Shown here: piece by piece, positions 5,708-7,555 of the stretch
Numbering within the stretch: position 1 is the first letter of the stretch
How the letters are laid out: each line of letters starts with the position of its first letter
Source of the DNA: Rhodospirillaceae bacterium
GTDB taxonomy: Bacteria; Pseudomonadota; Alphaproteobacteria; DSM-16000; Inquilinaceae
NCBI GenBank assembly: GCA_020425485.1
Contig: JAGQRL010000020.1
Span: 1 to 7,555 of the forward strand
Reading direction: 5' to 3'
DNA: 7,555 nucleotides
Program-made: the position numbers and the translations under genes
Notes under the pieces: generated by a model
What the model saw: the letters and a program-made list of their open reading frames with translations, nothing else
Databases searched by the model: none
What the model was told of the DNA's origin: nothing

Positions 5708-6660
5708 TGCAGCTTTCAGCCAAATCCTGGACGTTGATCGCCCTGGCGCTGTGCATCGCATTGGCTCCGCTGGCGTTTCCCAGCTCCTTCTACTACCGCA
5801 TCGGCGCCGTGATCCTGGTGAACGGGCTGGCGGTGACCGGGCTGGTCATCCTCTTCGGCTATGCCGGGCAGATCAGCCTCGGCCACGCCGGGTTCGCCGG
5901 CATCGGCGGCTATTCCGCGGCCCTCATCCCGGTGCATCTGGAGGTGCACCCGGTGTTCGGCCTCCTGGCCGGGGCGGTGATTTCCGGTGTGCTCGCCTTC
6001 CTGATCGGCCGGCCGGTGCTGCGCCTGAAGGGCTACTACCTGGCGGTGGCCACCTTAGGCTTCGGCATATTGGTGTTCATCGTCCTCAACAACGAGGCGA
6101 ACCTCACCGGCGGGCCGGACGGCATGGGCGTGGAATCGCTCGGCCTGCGCAGCCTGTCCAACGCGCTGGGCCTGGGGCTCAACACCTCGCAGGTCTGGTA
6201 CTGGTTCATGGGTGTGGTGGTGCTGCTGGGCGCCTATCTGGCGCTCAACCTGCACGCCAGCCCCAGTGGCCGCGCCCTGCGCTCGCTGCACGACAGCGAG
6301 GTGGCGGCCGGCACGCTGGGCGTGGACGTGGCCCGCTACAAGCTCACCGCCTTCGTCATCTCCGCCGTGTACGCATCGCTCGCCGGGTCCTTCCAGGCCC
6401 TGCTTGACGGCTTCATCACGCCGGACATCGCGGGCTTCCTGCAGTCCATCGAGTGGATGACCATGACGGTGCTCGGCGGAGCCGCCACCGTGCTGGGGGC
6501 GATCTTCGGGGCCGGTCTGCTGACCGCCCTGCCCCAGGCCCTGACCGTGTTTGCCGAGTACGAGCACATGGCACTCGGCCTCATCATGATGCTGGTGATG
6601 ATCTTCCTGCCGTCCGGGCTGCTGCCCAGCCTGGCCCGGCAATTCCGGCGGGGAGGCTGA
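5707..6660 (+). CDS. livM: Liv-type ABC transporter inner-membrane permease (LivM family)
   Basis: A 317-residue membrane protein, the second half of the importer channel. The N-terminal hydrophobic segment (about 8-24) is followed by further membrane spans. LivM marks are the stretch GYAGQISLGHAGFAGIGGY (51-69), LKGYYLAVATLGFG (107-120), the TGGPDGM loop (134-140), and the ATPase-contact loop MTVLGGAATVLGAIFGA (253-269). The ATG at 5707 overlaps the last base of the livH stop (TGATG), showing tight translational coupling. A GTG directly before it (5704) is in frame and would add one residue; GGAG (5695-5698) is 8 bases from the ATG and 5 from the GTG, so the exact start is open by one codon. 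The stop lies one base before the LivG ATG. Length and motifs are typical of the family. Confidence 0.94.
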   Translation: MQLSAKSWTLIALALCIALAPLAFPSSFYYRIGAVILVNGLAVTGLVILFGYAGQISLGHAGFAGIGGYSAALIPVHLEVHPVFGLLAGAVISGVLAFLIGRPVLRLKGYYLAVATLGFGILVFIVLNNEANLTGGPDGMGVESLGLRSLSNALGLGLNTSQVWYWFMGVVVLLGAYLALNLHASPSGRALRSLHDSEVAAGTLGVDVARYKLTAFVISAVYASLAGSFQALLDGFITPDIAGFLQSIEWMTMTVLGGAATVLGAIFGAGLLTALPQALTVFAEYEHMALGLIMMLVMIFLPSGLLPSLARQFRRGG

Positions 6661-6661
6661 G

Positions 6662-7444
6662 ATGAGCTTGCTGTCTGTCGAAAACCTGGGGATCGACTTC
6701 GGCGGCGTCCGCGCCGTGGACGGGGTCAGCTTCGATGCCGATCCCGGCAAGGTCGTCTCGGTCATCGGCCCCAACGGTGCGGGCAAGACCACCCTCTTCA
6801 ACATGGTCTCCGGCGTCTACCGCCCCGGCCGCGGCAAGGTGATGCTGGACGGCAAGGAAGTGACCGGCCTGCCGCCGCATCGCCTGGCGGAACTGGGCTT
6901 GTCGCGCACCTTCCAGAACCTCCAGGTCTACCTGCACATGACGGCGCTTGAGAACGTCATGGCGGGGCGCCACCTGGGCGAACGCTGCTCGGTGCTGGCC
7001 GATCTGCTGAACCTGCCCAGCTCGCGCCGCCGCACCCGGGAGACCGAGGAGATCGCCCACCGGCTGCTGGCCATGGTGGGGCTGGAGAAGGTGGGGCCGA
7101 TCATGGCCTCCTCGCTCTCCTACGGCGCGCTGAAGCGCCTGGAGATCGCCCGGGCGCTGGCGGCCAATCCCCGGCTGCTGCTGCTGGACGAACCGGCGGC
7201 GGGCTGCAACGCGGTGGAGACGGAGGAGATCGACAAGCTGATCGCCGACATCTCCAGCGGCGGCGTGGCGATCTTGCTGGTGGAGCACGACATGAAGCTG
7301 GTGATGAAGATCTCCAGCCACATCGTGGTGCTGGACCACGGCGAGAAGATCGCCGAAGGGCCGCCCGCCCTCGTCTCCAAGGACGCCAAGGTCATCGAGG
7401 CCTATCTCGGCCCCCATGCGGATGACGCCCATGCTCTCGGTTAG
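6662..7444 (+). CDS. livG: Liv-type ABC transporter ATP-binding protein (LivG family)
   Basis: A 260-residue cytoplasmic ATPase that powers the importer together with LivF. Motifs in order: Walker A GPNGAGKTT (36-44), Q-loop in SRTFQNLQV (Gln85), ABC signature LSYGALKRLEIARAL (152-166), Walker B LLLLDEP (172-178), D-loop region AAGCNAVETEEI (179-190), and the switch His209 in VEHDM. It ends with the LivG-type tail (AEGPPALVSKDAKVIEAYLG). Two small departures from textbook LivG are Ala156 where LSYGQ normally has Gln, and Cys-Asn-Ala after AAG where Met/Leu-Asn-Pro is common. All catalytic residues are present, so it should be active, and these may be subfamily traits. GGGAGG (6651-6656) lies 5 bases before the ATG, one base after the livM stop. 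Its 3' end overlaps the start of livF. Confidence 0.95.
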   Translation: MSLLSVENLGIDFGGVRAVDGVSFDADPGKVVSVIGPNGAGKTTLFNMVSGVYRPGRGKVMLDGKEVTGLPPHRLAELGLSRTFQNLQVYLHMTALENVMAGRHLGERCSVLADLLNLPSSRRRTRETEEIAHRLLAMVGLEKVGPIMASSLSYGALKRLEIARALAANPRLLLLDEPAAGCNAVETEEIDKLIADISSGGVAILLVEHDMKLVMKISSHIVVLDHGEKIAEGPPALVSKDAKVIEAYLGPHADDAHALG

Positions 7445-7555
7445 AAATCTACGCAGCCGCTACGGGCGGATCGAAGCGCTCTACGGCATCGACCTGGAGG
7501 TCAATGCCGGCGAGATCGTTACCGTGGTCGGTGCCAACGGTGCCGGCAAGACGAC
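7422..7555 (+). CDS. livF: Liv-type ABC transporter ATP-binding protein (LivF family), N-terminal fragment
   Basis: The first 44 codons of the second ATPase, cut by the window end; the family is usually about 230-240 residues. Visible are MLSVRNLRSRYGRIEAL, typical of LivF, and Walker A GANGAGKT (37-44) at the last bases. Three in-frame ATG codons lie at 7416, 7422 and 7431, all inside the end of livG, and none has a strong Shine-Dalgarno. The middle one is chosen for fit to family length and could be wrong by two or three codons. Overlap with livG (23 bases for this start) and the weak ribosome site suggest translation by coupling to livG. Family assignment rests on the N-terminus, Walker A and operon position. 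Confidence 0.9.
   Translation, partial: MTPMLSVRNLRSRYGRIEALYGIDLEVNAGEIVTVVGANGAGKT

Noticed and set aside
4787..5761. Minus-strand open frame of about 324 codons opposite livH
   Set aside because: His/Gln/Gly-rich shadow; the plus-strand frame has clear LivH motifs and a ribosome site.
6584..7432. Minus-strand open frame of about 282 codons opposite livG
   Set aside because: Antisense shadow of an ATPase with complete Walker and signature motifs on the plus strand.
1..7555. Search for CRISPR arrays, tRNA or rRNA genes, insertion-sequence ends, toxin-antitoxin pairs and phage genes
   Set aside because: None seen. The window is fully accounted for by paa and liv genes with short gaps, the longest being 154 bases.

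Overview
This is a GC-rich, gene-dense stretch of bacterial chromosome with no visible mobile-element signature. Codon use strongly favours G/C at third positions. The protein types suggest a Gram-negative proteobacterium, most likely an alphaproteobacterium of the Rhodospirillales kind. That placement comes from protein style and composition; I ran no search.

The left part (1-1738, minus strand) is an operon read right to left: paaG (ring 1,2-epoxyphenylacetyl-CoA isomerase), paaI (hotdog thioesterase) and paaK (phenylacetate-CoA ligase, cut by the window edge). paaG and paaI overlap by 4 bases (ATGA). The Shine-Dalgarno of paaK sits on the end of paaI, so the three look translationally coupled. 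From a 154-base divergent gap (1739-1892), paaN (single-domain aldehyde dehydrogenase of ring cleavage) runs the other way. The gap holds a 16-base near-palindrome between candidate back-to-back promoter elements, a plausible repressor operator for both directions.

The right part (3590-7555, plus strand) is a branched-chain-amino-acid-type (HAAT/Liv) ABC importer in the order binding protein, permease LivH, permease LivM, ATPase LivG, ATPase LivF (cut by the window edge). It begins only 38 bases after paaN on the same strand, with no terminator between, so paaN and the importer are probably co-transcribed. An 11-bp GC-rich hairpin lies between the binding-protein gene and the first permease gene. 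It is well placed to keep binding-protein mRNA more abundant than permease mRNA.

Together the genes describe aerobic phenylacetate degradation through CoA thioesters. The importer may bring in phenylacetate or a related aromatic acid, PaaK makes phenylacetyl-CoA, an epoxidase (PaaABCDE, not in the window) makes the epoxide, PaaG isomerises it to the oxepin, and PaaN oxidises the ring-opened semialdehyde. PaaI releases CoA from stalled or dead-end thioesters. The pathway is well known and I see no undescribed system here. The points worth a second look are the link between the transporter and the pathway, the divergent operator, a duplicated ribosome-binding block before paaG, and the intercistronic hairpin.
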